A stretch of 64,000 nt of DNA from Polytrichum commune (lineage: Eukaryota; Streptophyta; Polytrichopsida; Polytrichales; Polytrichaceae): NCBI GenBank assembly GCA_950295325.1, contig OX485805.1, positions 31,359,501 through 31,423,500 on the forward strand, read 5' to 3'. Shown here piece after piece: positions 1-9,994 of this stretch. Under the pieces are notes generated by a model. That model was not told the origin of the DNA and searched no databases. It saw nothing but the letters and a program-made list of their open reading frames with translations. How positions within the stretch are numbered: the stretch's first letter is position 1; each line of letters starts with the position of its first letter. The position numbers and the translations under genes are program-made.

Positions 1-117
1 TAGTTAGGCGAGCAAAGTTTAAACCCTTACATTGCATAGCAACTGTTGCATAATGGAGAGGTAAGCCATCCACACTTTTTTTTTAAACAGTTGATGCTAT
101 CAAGCATGTCTTTCTTG

Positions 118-353
118 CTAAAGAAAGGAACTATTTCCACCTCATGGGAAAGAAATTAGATCACCTTCGCCTCAACGACTTTCTCGCCTATGAATGTGAA
201 TCGTACTTGAAGCAACCATTGACACTATCCCCACACAAATTCATTGTTGCCTACCGCACCTTAAATCATAGAGTTGCCATTGAGATTGGCCGGTGGTTGA
301 CTATCCCAATCTCTAGGGATAAATAATTATCCCAATTTTCTTTTGTAAAGGTG
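118..353 (+). pseudogene. reverse-transcriptase C-terminal (zf-RVT-like) relic, copy 1
   Basis: An open stretch of about 60 codons (144-326) reads through a Y-R-T-L-N-H-R-x-A-I-E-x-G-R-W core and an I-P-I-S-R-D tail. As I recall this family, these residues lie just before the Cys-His zinc-binding knuckle at the C-terminus of plant endonuclease/reverse-transcriptase proteins. Past the stop at 324-326 the frame continues as L-S-Q-F-S-F, a decayed form of the expected L-C-H-F-C-S knuckle. A second copy with the same core lies at about 54.35 kb. The relic has lost its catalytic RT part and cannot be functional. Seen: the shared core and decayed knuckle. Inferred: non-LTR retrotransposon origin. 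Confidence 0.5.
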
Positions 354-390
354 GTGGAAACATTAATGGCATATGGTGCCAATTTCGGTA

Positions 391-1190
391 GACTCTAGGG
401 TAGTACCACTAAGTCAAATGGCAAGCATTTGCCCAATAAAATATGCAATGGAAATGCCCTTACTTGTGTAGCTTGTCTGCATATATAATGGCACCATATG
501 GTTGGTGTATGTTTGCCTTTAAACCCATGTACAATGAAGTCTAGTCTTCTCACTCAAAGCTAACCTAAACACGTCTTTGACTTGTCTCCACATACTCTAG
601 GGTAGTACCACTAGCTTAGATGGCACACATTTGCTCAATGTAATATGCGATGGAAATGCCCTTACTTTGTGTGTCTCGTATGCATAATAACACCGTGTGG
701 TTGGTGTATTATTTGCATTTGAACCTTGTTACAAAAAGTCAAATCTTCCTACCATAGCACAATATGCTCACTCAAAGCCACTCTTAACATGTCTTTGCCC
801 TACCTCTGCAGACTTTGGGTAGTAACACTAACTTAAATAACAAACATTTTGCTCAATGAGATTAGACAACCTAAAATACTCTTATTTTGTATAACATTTT
901 AACACGATGATACCATATGGTTGGCGTATGTCCGCCATTAAATACATGTCCAATCGCCTGCCATTGCATGCTCTACTCACTAAAATGCTCACTCGAAGCT
1001 ACCTTGAACATATCTTCGCCTTACTTTGTTAGACTCTAGGATATTCTCACTTAATTAAAAGAAAAACATTTGCTCAATATGATCCGCAATCTAAAGTGCC
1101 CTTACTTTGTGTGATATGTTGCATAATGGCAACATGTTTGGTGTATCTATGCCTTTAAACCCATGATACAAAAAATCCAATCTTCTCAGG
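391..1190. repeat. four diverged tandem units of ~0.2 kb
   Basis: The phrase GACTCTAGGGTAGTACCACT recurs in diverged form near 391, 592, 811 and 1032. Each occurrence is followed at the same relative place by TTTGCTCAAT (or a close variant), a run ending in GCCCTTACTTTGTGT, a CATATGGTTGGTGTATG block and CCTTTAAACCCATG. Units measure about 201, 219 and 221 bp; the fourth is truncated. Divergence between units is high, so the array is old. No ORF spans units. It could be a minor satellite or an amplified internal piece of a transposon. Confidence 0.75.
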
Positions 1191-1640
1191 ATGAAATTGG
1201 GTGACTTACCAACGAAACTTCAACAATCTAGTTGTTCTAGGTCCCTCAATATATAAGGCATTGCCCCAAGAGGAGTGCACCATGGAAATTGAGGGCCGTG
1301 TTTGAGGACGGGGAGCCCGTTCCAATGTATGACCCGAGGGGCATCCCCCTACATAAAAGTATTTGATTATTTTGGTGCATAAAGACCTTCATGCCTTTTC
1401 CAAGTGTAAGCATATTTGTGCAAGCGTATTGTGGCAATTTGCTTGCGAGTTGCACTTATAATGAGAATGGTACATGCTGGTCTTCTTCACTTTGAATCTC
1501 ACCTTGCATGTCGTCATAACTGCAAAACACAATGCAAACATTGTCATCTCCCCAAAGAAGAAGACAATTTGTAGCTAGTCTTTCAAAGCACAACTTCAAC
1601 CCCCAATGTCATTGTTTTCCATAGGATTTTGATTTTCATC
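1191..1640. other. unassigned stretch
   Basis: No convincing ORF, repeat or structured element seen. The short open frame at 1246-1455 (-) has no recognisable motif and looks like chance. Confidence 0.4.
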
Positions 1641-1647
1641 TCTCGCC

Positions 1648-1821
1648 ACCAATGGATTAGAAGAAATTGACACGGACCTTGTGGACTTCACCCAAACGAT
1701 TACTCATGTTGGTCATTCCTTCTCAAACATGCAAAATTGCAATGTCGATTTTCATATTAATGATGCCAACAGAGTTGCAAAGATAGCGAAGTTTGCATTA
1801 GCTTCCAAGAAGGTGGCCTAA
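1648..1821 (+). pseudogene. possible RNase-H-like (RVT_3) tail remnant
   Basis: Fifty-seven sense codons run to a TAA at 1819-1821. The end reads N-V-D-F-H-I-N-D-A-N-R-V-A-K-I-A-K-F-A-L. This resembles the last strand and helix of plant RNase-H-like domains of retroelements, typically F-x-H-V-x-R-x-x-N-x-V-A-x-x-L-A. Upstream acidic residues could match the central helix. There is no start codon, and the segment is too short to place the catalytic Asp/Glu residues. It is a weak match that could be chance. Confidence 0.3.
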
Positions 1822-2210
1822 ACATAGCACTAAAGTTAGGTAGCGCCATTTTGTTCAACAATACTTACCATTCATTCATATTTACATTTGTCACAACGTT
1901 GATGAAATCATAGATTGAAGAGTTTCTTTTCAAAAATGTGCATTCTGTTGACGACATGACCAACTTATACTCACATTTTCTGGTGCAACAGTCAATGAAC
2001 ATTGGTTCTTGATTCTATTTTGCACCACAACATTATTATTAAGCAATATAATTGTGGGATGCAGGAGCTTAGTATGAATATGAGTCTCCCTGCACAAGGT
2101 TTGTGCATCCCATGGATGTATTCTCAGGGCCACATACAATTGCACACTTGCTCAGTAATATTATAACTGGAAAGGTGTGGTTGTCAATTAAAATTGTTGA
2201 AAGTATGTAA
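1822..2210. other. unassigned stretch
   Basis: Nothing recognisable between the RNase-H-like remnant and the putative NAC gene promoter. The short open frame at 1930-2145 (-) shows no motif. Confidence 0.4.
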
Positions 2211-2229
2211 ATAACGTGTTGGAAGGCAT

Positions 2230-2345
2230 TCTGGCGGTAAGGAATTGCCTGCCCACGCCTGGGAATGCCCTGCCCGGGAAAATTAGGTCATCCAGGCGTA
2301 CTATAACGGAAGAGGTATATAAAACAGGGGAAATATTTGAAGGTC
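2230..2345 (+). promoter_or_regulatory. candidate core promoter of the NAC gene
   Basis: A TATATAAAA box lies at 2316-2324, preceded by about 60 bp of GC-rich sequence with GCCTGCCCACGCC and CCTGCCCGGG blocks that stand out from the AT-rich surroundings. Transcription from here would start near 2350 and give a leader of roughly 900 nt before the first in-frame ATG, unless leader introns are removed. It is the best TATA-like site in the right position, but there is no transcript evidence. Confidence 0.4.
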
Positions 2346-2572
2346 AAGTTTACGTTAAGTTGGGGGGAATGGATCTCTTGTGTCGGAGACTCGGAGCCTG
2401 CAGACAAGTGCTCCCGGAGGATCCAGCCATGGTGGCAATTTCAGTATGATCGCACTTGGCCAGGAGTGTTGTAACTTGTGACCAACCACTTCTTCAGTCA
2501 AAGGTGGGTTGGTCACGAGAAGAATTCGACAAAAGCCATTTGTGTATGTGAAAGAAAATCTGTAGGACTCTA

Positions 2573-3242
2573 TGCCTCTGAAGATAGTACCGACACACAT
2601 ACACTTCACTTAGGGTTTTGCTTCACTTTGTAGAAGCTGTGGGATCGAGTGTTTGATGGTTTGACTCGCACTCTAAGAAGCCATTCTGGAAATCTAAACA
2701 AGTGGACGAACGGGACGAATGTGTTTCACAAGATGTCACTTTCATTTTCTCCTTCACATTTTGTGCCTCTGAAGAAACAGAGACACATACCCTTCACTTA
2801 GGGTTTTTCTTCACTTTGTAGATTGGGGAAGGGGAGGTGGAGGGATGTGTATTAGGGAGTCAAGGTGTAGGAGCTCTGGGATCAGGTGTTTGATGTTTTA
2901 AGTTGCACTGGAAGAAACCATTCTGGAAATTTAAACAAGTGGACGAACTGGACGAATGTGTTTCACATGATGTCACTTTCATTTTCTCCTACACATTTTG
3001 GGCCTCTGTAGAAACGGACACACGTACAGGTCACTTAGGGTTTTGCTTCACTTTGTAGATTTGGAAAGGGGAGGGGGAAGTGGGGGCGTGTATTAGGAAT
3101 TCAAGTAGAAGCTGCGGGATCAAGTGTTTGATGTTTTAATCGCACTTTAAGGAACCGTTCTGGAAATTTAAACAAGCGGACGAATGGGACGAATGTGTTT
3201 CGCATGATGCCACTTTCCTTTTCTCCTTTACATTTTGTACTG
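2573..3242 (+). repeat. three tandem leader repeats upstream of the NAC start
   Basis: Three direct units start at CCTCTG-containing phrases: 2573-2763 (191 bp), 2764-3000 (237 bp) and 3001-3242 (242 bp). Each carries CACTTAGGGTTTTGCTTCAC or a one-base variant, then CTTTGTAG, a TTTGATG-containing block, CATTCTGGAAATyTAAACAA or a close variant, GGACGAATGTGTTTC and a pyrimidine-rich TTTTCTCC end. Unit 1 lacks about 46 bp of purine-rich sequence present in units 2 and 3. The TTAGGGTTTT core is a telo-box in reverse, so the leader holds three. The NAC reading frame begins 27 bp after unit 3, just past an AG that could be a splice acceptor (3261-3262). Confidence 0.85.
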
Positions 3243-3268
3243 AACTGTGTTGGTGTCGGCAGACAACA

Positions 3269-6072
3269 ATGGACTGGGCTAGGTTACCAGCCGGTGTGCG
3301 CTTTGATCCTAGTGATGAAGAACTCTTAGAGCATCTGGCTGCCAAAGTTGGCCGCAGTGGCACTAGGCCACATCCGATGCTTGATGAGTTTATTGTTCCC
3401 CTCGTGGAGGAGGATGGAATTTGTCGCACTCACCCTGAAAATCTTCCAGGTAAGCGTCTTCACGGTGCTCTATTGGATTTGATGCTTCACCTTCTGGTTT
3501 GTAAAGGTTCATTGAGTTTGTTTGTTTGCAACCTCCTCTAGCCTTGTCAATTAGCAACATCAATGTGCGACACCATCATTCTCAAGGTCATCTTAGTTGG
3601 GCCTCGTCTTCTCATTGTGTGGCGCACACACTTAAGAAGTAGTGCATTGCCAGGGGTTAAGAAGGATGGCAGCAGCTGTCATTATTTTCACAAGCCCTCT
3701 ATGGCGTATACGACTGGCACGAGAAAGAGGCGTAAAATACAGACTGATGATGTTGTGGATGGTGGTGCCGATGTTCGTTGGCATAAGACTGGCAAAACTC
3801 GCCCTGTTCAGCAGGTTTGCCTTGAACTCAGTTGTGACTTGCTACTCAAGTAATCATGATCTAAATCTTCAAGACTGTTTAACAATGGGTAGAGAATCGT
3901 GTCTGTCTTGTCAATTGGTGTAAAGTACTTGTGTATAACATGAACATTGCAGAGGCTCTATACATGACGAGAGAGATGAACATCAAGTTCTGACATGTGT
4001 TACAACTATGAACTTTTGCAGGGCGGAAGGGTATTGGGCTTCAAAAAGATTATGGTCTTATACAGAGCTACAGGTAAGAAAAGTAAGAATGTAAAGACGA
4101 ATTGGGTGATGCACCAGTACCACCTGGGCAGCCATGAAGAAGAGAGAGACGGAGAACTTGTTGTCTGCAAAGTTTTTTTCCAAAAGGCACCTCGGAGCTG
4201 TCCAAGCCGCAAAACAGTTCCACAGGATGATGAAGACTGTGATCCCTCAGAGAGTGACATTGGATTCCAGGAACCAAGTGCAGCGGGGTTAAGTGGGGAT
4301 TCACCATCTGTTTCTGCGGTGACCAGAGGAATGCCTCCCGTAACTCCAAAGTCATTTGCCCCATCACGCACTGCTAAGCAACTTTACGCAGAACCAACAG
4401 AGTCTAATTCTGAAATCTTTGACCCTCAGGCTCTTGCTACTCAATCAAAGCAGAGAGCACCTGTTGTAAGTCCCTTCAATTCCCCTTTTCATTTACACAT
4501 TATAGCATCCCTTCATACCTTTATGTGCATGTTCTCCACCTCATAATTCAACTCTTTTCATATGAATATGTACATACAGGAACAACGACGTGCATTGCAA
4601 TTTCAAGGCAAGAAAGTCAATGGCTTTGATGTGAACCAGTCGCCAAGTGGTTCGATCCTTCCCCAACCCCTTACAACCTTGAATGAAATGGAGCCGACAA
4701 CTTTTGAAAACGACCAAAGTCTTCAAATTACTGGTGGGACTGAAAATATGGCCTGTGAGGGAGAAGATGAATCTTTCCATGCAGGGAACCACAATGAGGC
4801 TGTGAGTCTTAGCGAGGTGCATCAGGACTGGGAGATCGACCCTCCTGCACAGCCAGCACAATCAGAGGACCCTACAGTTTCACAACTCCTCTGCAATGAG
4901 CATCTGAATGGCGACCCTCTGGTGCAGGTCTGTATTGTATTGCCATTGATAATTTTTTTGCGTCTATAAAAGTCAAGAAATGACTTGTTTTACCCTTAGT
5001 TGTGACTTGGACTCATGATTGTCAGCTTTAACTGTAAGTTGTCCTAAACCCTAAACCCTATGGTTATTCCATGTGAATTGCAGGATGCTGCCTATGAAGA
5101 CTTCAATTGGCGCAGCTGTGCCTATGCTGTTGGCTGTAGCCTGGAGGAGGAGCCTTACCGATGTGACAGTGGCAGAGGAGAGCAAGCCGAGGTCGACCCT
5201 GCCCTGAATGACCTTGTGCTGGACACTCCTCCAGACATGTTAGAGGTGCGTGATGGTCATGGTTGTCTTCAATGTCTATCTTTTGGCATTCCCTTGTGTC
5301 ATGGATAAGTTTCAAAATGCTTAGGATCAGTACGTTATTGTTATCAAGCTCATCTTGTAAGGTCACCACACCTTAAATCGATAGGATAAGTGCTGAGCAT
5401 AGCATCCATTATAATCGTCAAAATTATATATTTTATTTTTGGCAAGACCAAGAGGACTCTAATGCATTAAAGAATGCACCATTTGGATACCGTATGCAAA
5501 ATTTCCAAGTTTCATTGTAGGCAACCTAAAACTAACACCTATATCAGATGTTCAGGTGGTGTACATCCTCATAATTAATACATACCTATTGCACAAGATT
5601 TCTAGGTGTTGGTTTTGGGGATACTACCAATGTTGGGTGGGAAATAGAAATGGCACCCAACCCCCGCCTGTTATCAAGGCAGTTCTTCAAATTCATAACA
5701 TGGTTCTCAAAATTTCAAGTAACCAGAGTTGATTGTAAGCGTGGGTTTCAGAAAATCAAAACCAAGTCAAATAATCTTCTACAAAACCAATGGTTTTTTT
5801 GGCTAGTTCTTGAAAATCGCTGGTCCTTTGATCATTTTCAAATAACCAGGACTGGAGGTTCTTTTTTTCTAAAACTTTCAAAATCCTAGAGTAACTCTGA
5901 AACTGGAGTTATTAACAAAATCAAATACCTGCCCCAACACTAATACATACCTTGCTTCTGGCTCTTTTGGATACAGGATCCTGTTGTTACATCTCAGGAA
6001 GTGAGAGATTGGCTCGGAACTAGGAAAGATTCTCTTGACCTTGATAACACTGATAGTCAATCAACAACTTAA
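3269..6072 (+). CDS. SOG1-like: SOG1-like NAC-domain transcription factor, six coding exons
   Basis: Exons: 3269-3449, 3654-3814, 4022-4465, 4580-4927, 5084-5245, 5977-6072. All introns are GT-AG and frames join exactly: 463 aa plus TAA. The NAC domain fills residues 5-170: [22 protein letters not shown], the basic TGTRKRRKI block, [17 protein letters not shown] and [12 protein letters not shown]. This is the SOG1/SND2 branch of NACs. PVTPK (220-224), DTPP (425-428) and three SQ sites (363, 438, 459) plus one TQ (254) point to SOG1, the plant DNA-damage regulator phosphorylated by ATM/ATR. Arabidopsis SOG1 is about 450 aa. Its N-terminal extension before the NAC domain (WLID and CPxC motifs) is not seen here. 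Either an upstream exon joins at 3263 in phase 0, or this copy lacks it. The GGRVxGxKK stretch and acidic E-rich tail after HQYHLG resemble SND2 relatives, so an ancestral-type or sister gene is possible. Expected to act in the nucleus. Confidence 0.88.
5043..5060 (+). promoter_or_regulatory. double telo-box in intron 4
   Basis: Consecutive CCTAAACCCTAAACCCTA lies 24 bp before exon 5, giving two full plant telomere-type heptamers plus a partial. Telo-boxes (AAACCCTAA) are known cis-elements near plant replication and translation genes. In an intron it may be a binding site or only chance telomeric sequence. Confidence 0.6.
5628..5940. mobile_element. CAATGTTGGG-end MITE-like insertion in NAC intron 5
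   Basis: Starts CAATGTTGGGTGGG and ends near CCTGCCCCAACAC, an imperfect inverted repeat. Internal sequence aligns along its length with the element at 25227-25578: shared TTCTTyAA...TTCATA or TTTATAG, ATCAAAACC-AGTCAAATAA, and ACTTTCAAAA-CC blocks. It occupies 313 of the 731 bp of intron 5, and its right end sits 36 bp before the exon-6 acceptor, so the branch point may lie at or in the element. No clear target duplication was found. Confidence 0.7.
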
Positions 6073-7035
6073 AACAGGTAAACACACTGCTCCACAATGC
6101 CCCCCCCCCCCAAAATGCACATTCTATTGGAATATTTTGGTAACCAGTTGGAGTCAATGTAGCAATGCAAAACTCCAGACTGTCCTGAATCACTGGATAT
6201 GTCTTCTTGTCCAGGTGTGGGTTTTCTCCAGTGTGTGAGAACATACTCTTTTCGAAATTTCAGGATCAACTCCCCCCCTTACGTGTTATTCCAGTCGCAC
6301 ATGAAATTTGGCAAGTACCCTTAATACTTGCGATGGTTGGATGGATGGATTGTGAAGACTTTGGCCCAAAGTGTGTTGCAGTTGGAGTTGGTGACAGGTA
6401 TAAAGAGCATGCCAAATGGATTTATGTGCAGTTCAACAACATAGATTTGGACATGAGAAGCATGTGTCAACTGCATGATGGCACAATATAATGTTGCCTA
6501 GTGCTGTGATAAAAAAAAGAAAAGAGAAGGAAAGAAAAAGGTTCTACGAAGCAACTCTAAAAGAGAGCTGGAAGAAACACCCTTGGTAGTGTGTTGAGAC
6601 ACTGCTGCTGTATGATTACTAGTGATTGGATGGGAGCACTTCCTATCTGCTGTGTGCAACTTTTTGGTATTGTTCAGGCAGTTATGGTAAAGAGAGTACA
6701 AAGCTATCGTAGGTACATTGACTATTTAAAAATGACCTTGGTTCAAAAAAACATGACTTCCCACTAGGTACCCAAAAACATTTTGAGGTTAAATGCTTAG
6801 AGATAGAGTGGGGAGATTGATTTGGTAGCCCATCTCCTTGGAGCTAACTTACTGATGAATTTTTGTGTAAAGCTGATGAACTTTTGTAAGAGGAAGACAA
6901 GTCCTCTGATGACTTGTACCCATTGCATTGTCCGAGGTGTTAGAACACGGTCTGCCCTCGGTTTTCCAACACTTGGAATGTGCTCTTCTGGGCAATAACA
7001 TTAATTGTTTGCTTCCCAACAAAAAAAATTATATA
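6073..7035 (+). other. 3' UTR and downstream flank of the NAC gene
   Basis: After the TAA (6070-6072) an AACAG/GTAAAC donor at 6077/6078 and a TTTCAG acceptor at 6261-6262 could define a 185-bp UTR intron that contains a 12-C run. The stop lies only 5 nt before that donor, so splicing there should not trigger decay. No AATAAA is seen; CAATAACATTAATTG near 6990 is the best degenerate polyadenylation region. The 94-codon open frame at 6207-6491 has no recognisable domain. Confidence 0.4.
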
Positions 7036-7416
7036 TATGAACTTGGATTTGATGTAGTCGTATCAGATTCACCTGATTTCAGATTGTTTGAATGATTAGA
7101 CACACAAGTGCGTAGTGGTAGACTGTTAGTTGAGAGCTTTGCGAGTTCTTCCATAATGTATGGAACATTTCACCTTAACTTGACTAGTGACAGTGTGCTT
7201 CCACCTAGCACAAGTGTATATTATTCTTCTTCCAATGAATGTCTATCAAGTCGGTCTCCTTGTCTTTGAACTTGAATTTTCCACGAATATCCCATGAACT
7301 TCTGCATCGTGTCTTGCACACATTTCTCCCATTTAGCGCAGACAACTATATTTGCGCTGGGAAGAAGTATCTTCTCGTTTATATGGTCACTCATGTTTAC
7401 ATGTTACAGGTATCCC

Positions 7417-7766
7417 TAAAGCCTCTCAAAAACTCATGGTTTGGGAGGGATTTTGCCCACTTTTGACATTCTATATCCTGGAGTGTTCAAGTGGTGTTAT
7501 GACCCCCATTTTTAGCGAAATGAAGGGAAAGAGATATTAGATAGCTATATGAAAATTAGCTCCTTGTCAAACTTTGGAGATCACCATCATCGGTGTCTTT
7601 AAAAGTTTTCCATGAATTTTGTTTTATATAGCCATCTTTTGGCCAAAAGTCAAACACCTTACCTTTCATTTCGTTGAAGTTAGGGTCATGACACCACTTA
7701 AATACTACTTAAGCTTATAGAATGTCAAAGCTCCCTACCAAACCATGAGTTTTTGATAAGCTTTTA
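7417..7766. mobile_element. 350-bp fold-back (long hairpin)
   Basis: Left arm 7417-7585 and right arm 7592-7766 are imperfect reverse complements over almost their whole length, around a 6-base loop ATCATC between CACC and GGTG. The best matched parts are the outer TCAAAAACTCATGGTTTGG, GACATTCTATA, AAGTGGTGTyATGACCC and CGAAATGAArGG. An inner block (GATrGCTATAT) keeps pairing to the loop. It has no coding content. Such perfect-length fold-backs arise from fold-back MITEs or inverted duplications and can yield small RNAs. Confidence 0.8.
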
Positions 7767-7789
7767 AGGAAAACTCTATTGCCTCAATA

Positions 7790-9700
7790 CTTAGGGATCA
7801 TTCTAGTTGGCGAGATCTATGTGATTGTTTAGAGAGAACATTGACTCTTTACTTTGAACCTTGTAGCCTTTTGCAACTTAAATTCAATCCTGAAATTTGA
7901 AATCACAATCTCAGTGCTTCAAATTTGCAAACTGGATGAGGCAATTCACAATATGATCCAACGGTTGAAATTATTAACGATCTAATCGACTATCTGATTA
8001 ACTATCTAATTGACATCAATGGGTAATAAAGTCAACCCCAAATCAATCATTGATAATGATGACATACCATTGTGTCAATCCCCCCGGATTAATATTTTCA
8101 AATTTGAAGCAACCTATTAATATTCTTCATCATATCCAAATATTCAAACCATGAGGGTTCACATTTGGAAATTAGACAAATCAAAAGTGGATTGGTTCAA
8201 TCCCTATGGAATTGAGTAAGCCAAAAAGTCCATGGATCTCCTATGTACGTCAACCAAAAAGTTTGGATTTTGTAGTTTCATTATCGAGTTTCGTATATTA
8301 ATCTAAGATTGAAGTGAATGTGTTCACATATCCAAATTTCATATTTGAATCGATAGATACTTTCACTTGTTGTGACTAGGGTATTCACAATAGTTGCCAC
8401 TAAGGGTCAAGTTATAATATTATGAATTATGTGATGAAAATGTGTTGATAGAGTGGGAATTGTAAGGCCAAATAAGGTAGAAGAACTAAATTTTATTAGT
8501 GGCCCCGATTCTGACACCTACTTTCCTCCAAAGTGCTGCAACATGAACATTATTTATATAACTCTAAGGATTGAAATGCAACTCGTTGGTTGAAGGATAC
8601 AAAATGTGAACGATGAACACTATCCACTTTGAGGGGGCCTATGTGGCTAGGAAGGATCAAGTAAAGTTTATGAATTTGAACATATAAATACTTTGCTTTA
8701 CGTAATCTTAATGTCATCGTGTTCATAATATAATTGTTACTCCATATATACTACATATTTATAGGTTATATAAGGGACTGTGGTGCTCAAAGTGTCGCAA
8801 TAGGCACTGTTGCCTTAGCATGGGTGATCCAAAATATTTCTGAATACAAAAGCATGAATACCTTGCATACAATAATATGTTTCCTTCTTTTCTACCCACC
8901 TTGATGTATCACACAAACTTTCCAAAATAGGGTAATAATGATAAGTTCCTTCCTAGTTTGGATACTCTTTTGTCGAATACCATAGAGGGCTCTCTATTCC
9001 GACACACAATAATTATGTTCCCTCTCAAATATGCCATGTGTCATGCTCACAATCACTAAGGCCCACTTGTATCCCACATGGATACTACATTCTGGCACAT
9101 GTAAAGATGAAATCCAGAGCTCTCTATGGTACTGCAAATGAAATGCAGACAAACCATCAACAAAGTACCTATACTTAAAACCCTCAAACTCTGAAACAAA
9201 GAATGGAAAATATTGAATTTCTTGTTCCTACTTTAGAAAAGCACAAAGTAATCAAGAATGTTGACAAATTTACGATGCAATTCATGATTCTATACACACA
9301 CACACTAGATGGTTAATAGAGTTGTTCCAAAGAAAGAAAAAAGAAAAACATGTATTGAAGGGAATCTAGACCCTCTAGAGGGTCTATACGGTAAGTTGGA
9401 GTTTATCCATAATGTAAAGACACTTTAGAGATTTCTATATGTAACTTGTGCAACATAAATTATGGAGCTTCTTTTAGACTTGGAATAACATGAGGTTGAC
9501 ATCAACTTGGCAACATGGAGGAGATCGATGTCTAAGGTATGTTGTTGTTGTTGTTGTTGTTGTTGTTGAATGTTAAGGTTTGGTTCTCCATCTTTTTTTG
9601 ACATGTGCCTTTATGGTGTTGGTTCCTTGATCCTAACCTAATCGCACACCGATCAAAATACTTGTGTCCAATTAAGAAAAAATAACCGATCAAATACATG
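7790..9700. other. unassigned intergenic sequence with a (GTT)n tract
   Basis: No ORF of substance and no clear repeat boundaries. A (GTT)9 microsatellite lies at 9541-9568. Confidence 0.5.
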
Positions 9701-9701
9701 T

Positions 9702-9873
9702 TTTAGCAAATCCAAATCAAGGTGGTAGCCACTTTCCTCATAAATTTTGGAGCTTGTATGAATGTTTTATTCATTATCAAAGTGAAGATTCTCATGCTCA
9801 ATAGACAGTCATATAACCCCCATTATGTTGATTATTGAGCCTAAAATGTGTTATCGTATTTTGAGCATGCGAT
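9702..9873. repeat. dispersed repeat (three copies in window), copy 1
   Basis: Shares GTAGCCACTTTCCTCATAAA, then CTATTCATTATCAAAGTGA-type sequence and GATTCTC, with 28853-28945; it shares ATTCATyATCAAAGTGAAG and the following TTGA-GAwTGAAGCC-like part with 31545-31690. Class unknown; possibly pieces of an old LTR element. Confidence 0.65.
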
Positions 9874-9994
9874 ATAATTTCCTTTAACCACATGTCTTTT
9901 AGAATACGTTCTTGAAGCTAGGTCAAATCACATACCACTCAAATATGGGACATATCTTATAAGAAAAATAACCAAATAAGGGTTGTCCACCTTA

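Noticed and set aside
2216-2449. possible N-terminal exon of the NAC protein
   Set aside because: Contains neither the W-L-I-D nor the CPxC motif expected of SOG1 N-termini.
4071-4080. GTAAGA donor-like site inside NAC exon 3
   Set aside because: Reading through it keeps the NAC subdomain D intact up to [12 protein letters not shown]; splicing there would break the domain.
4006-4371. 121-codon open frame on the minus strand
   Set aside because: Antisense shadow of NAC exon 3; no domain of its own.
6207-6491. 94-codon open frame after the NAC stop
   Set aside because: No motif, lies in the presumed 3' UTR and starts inside a possible UTR intron.
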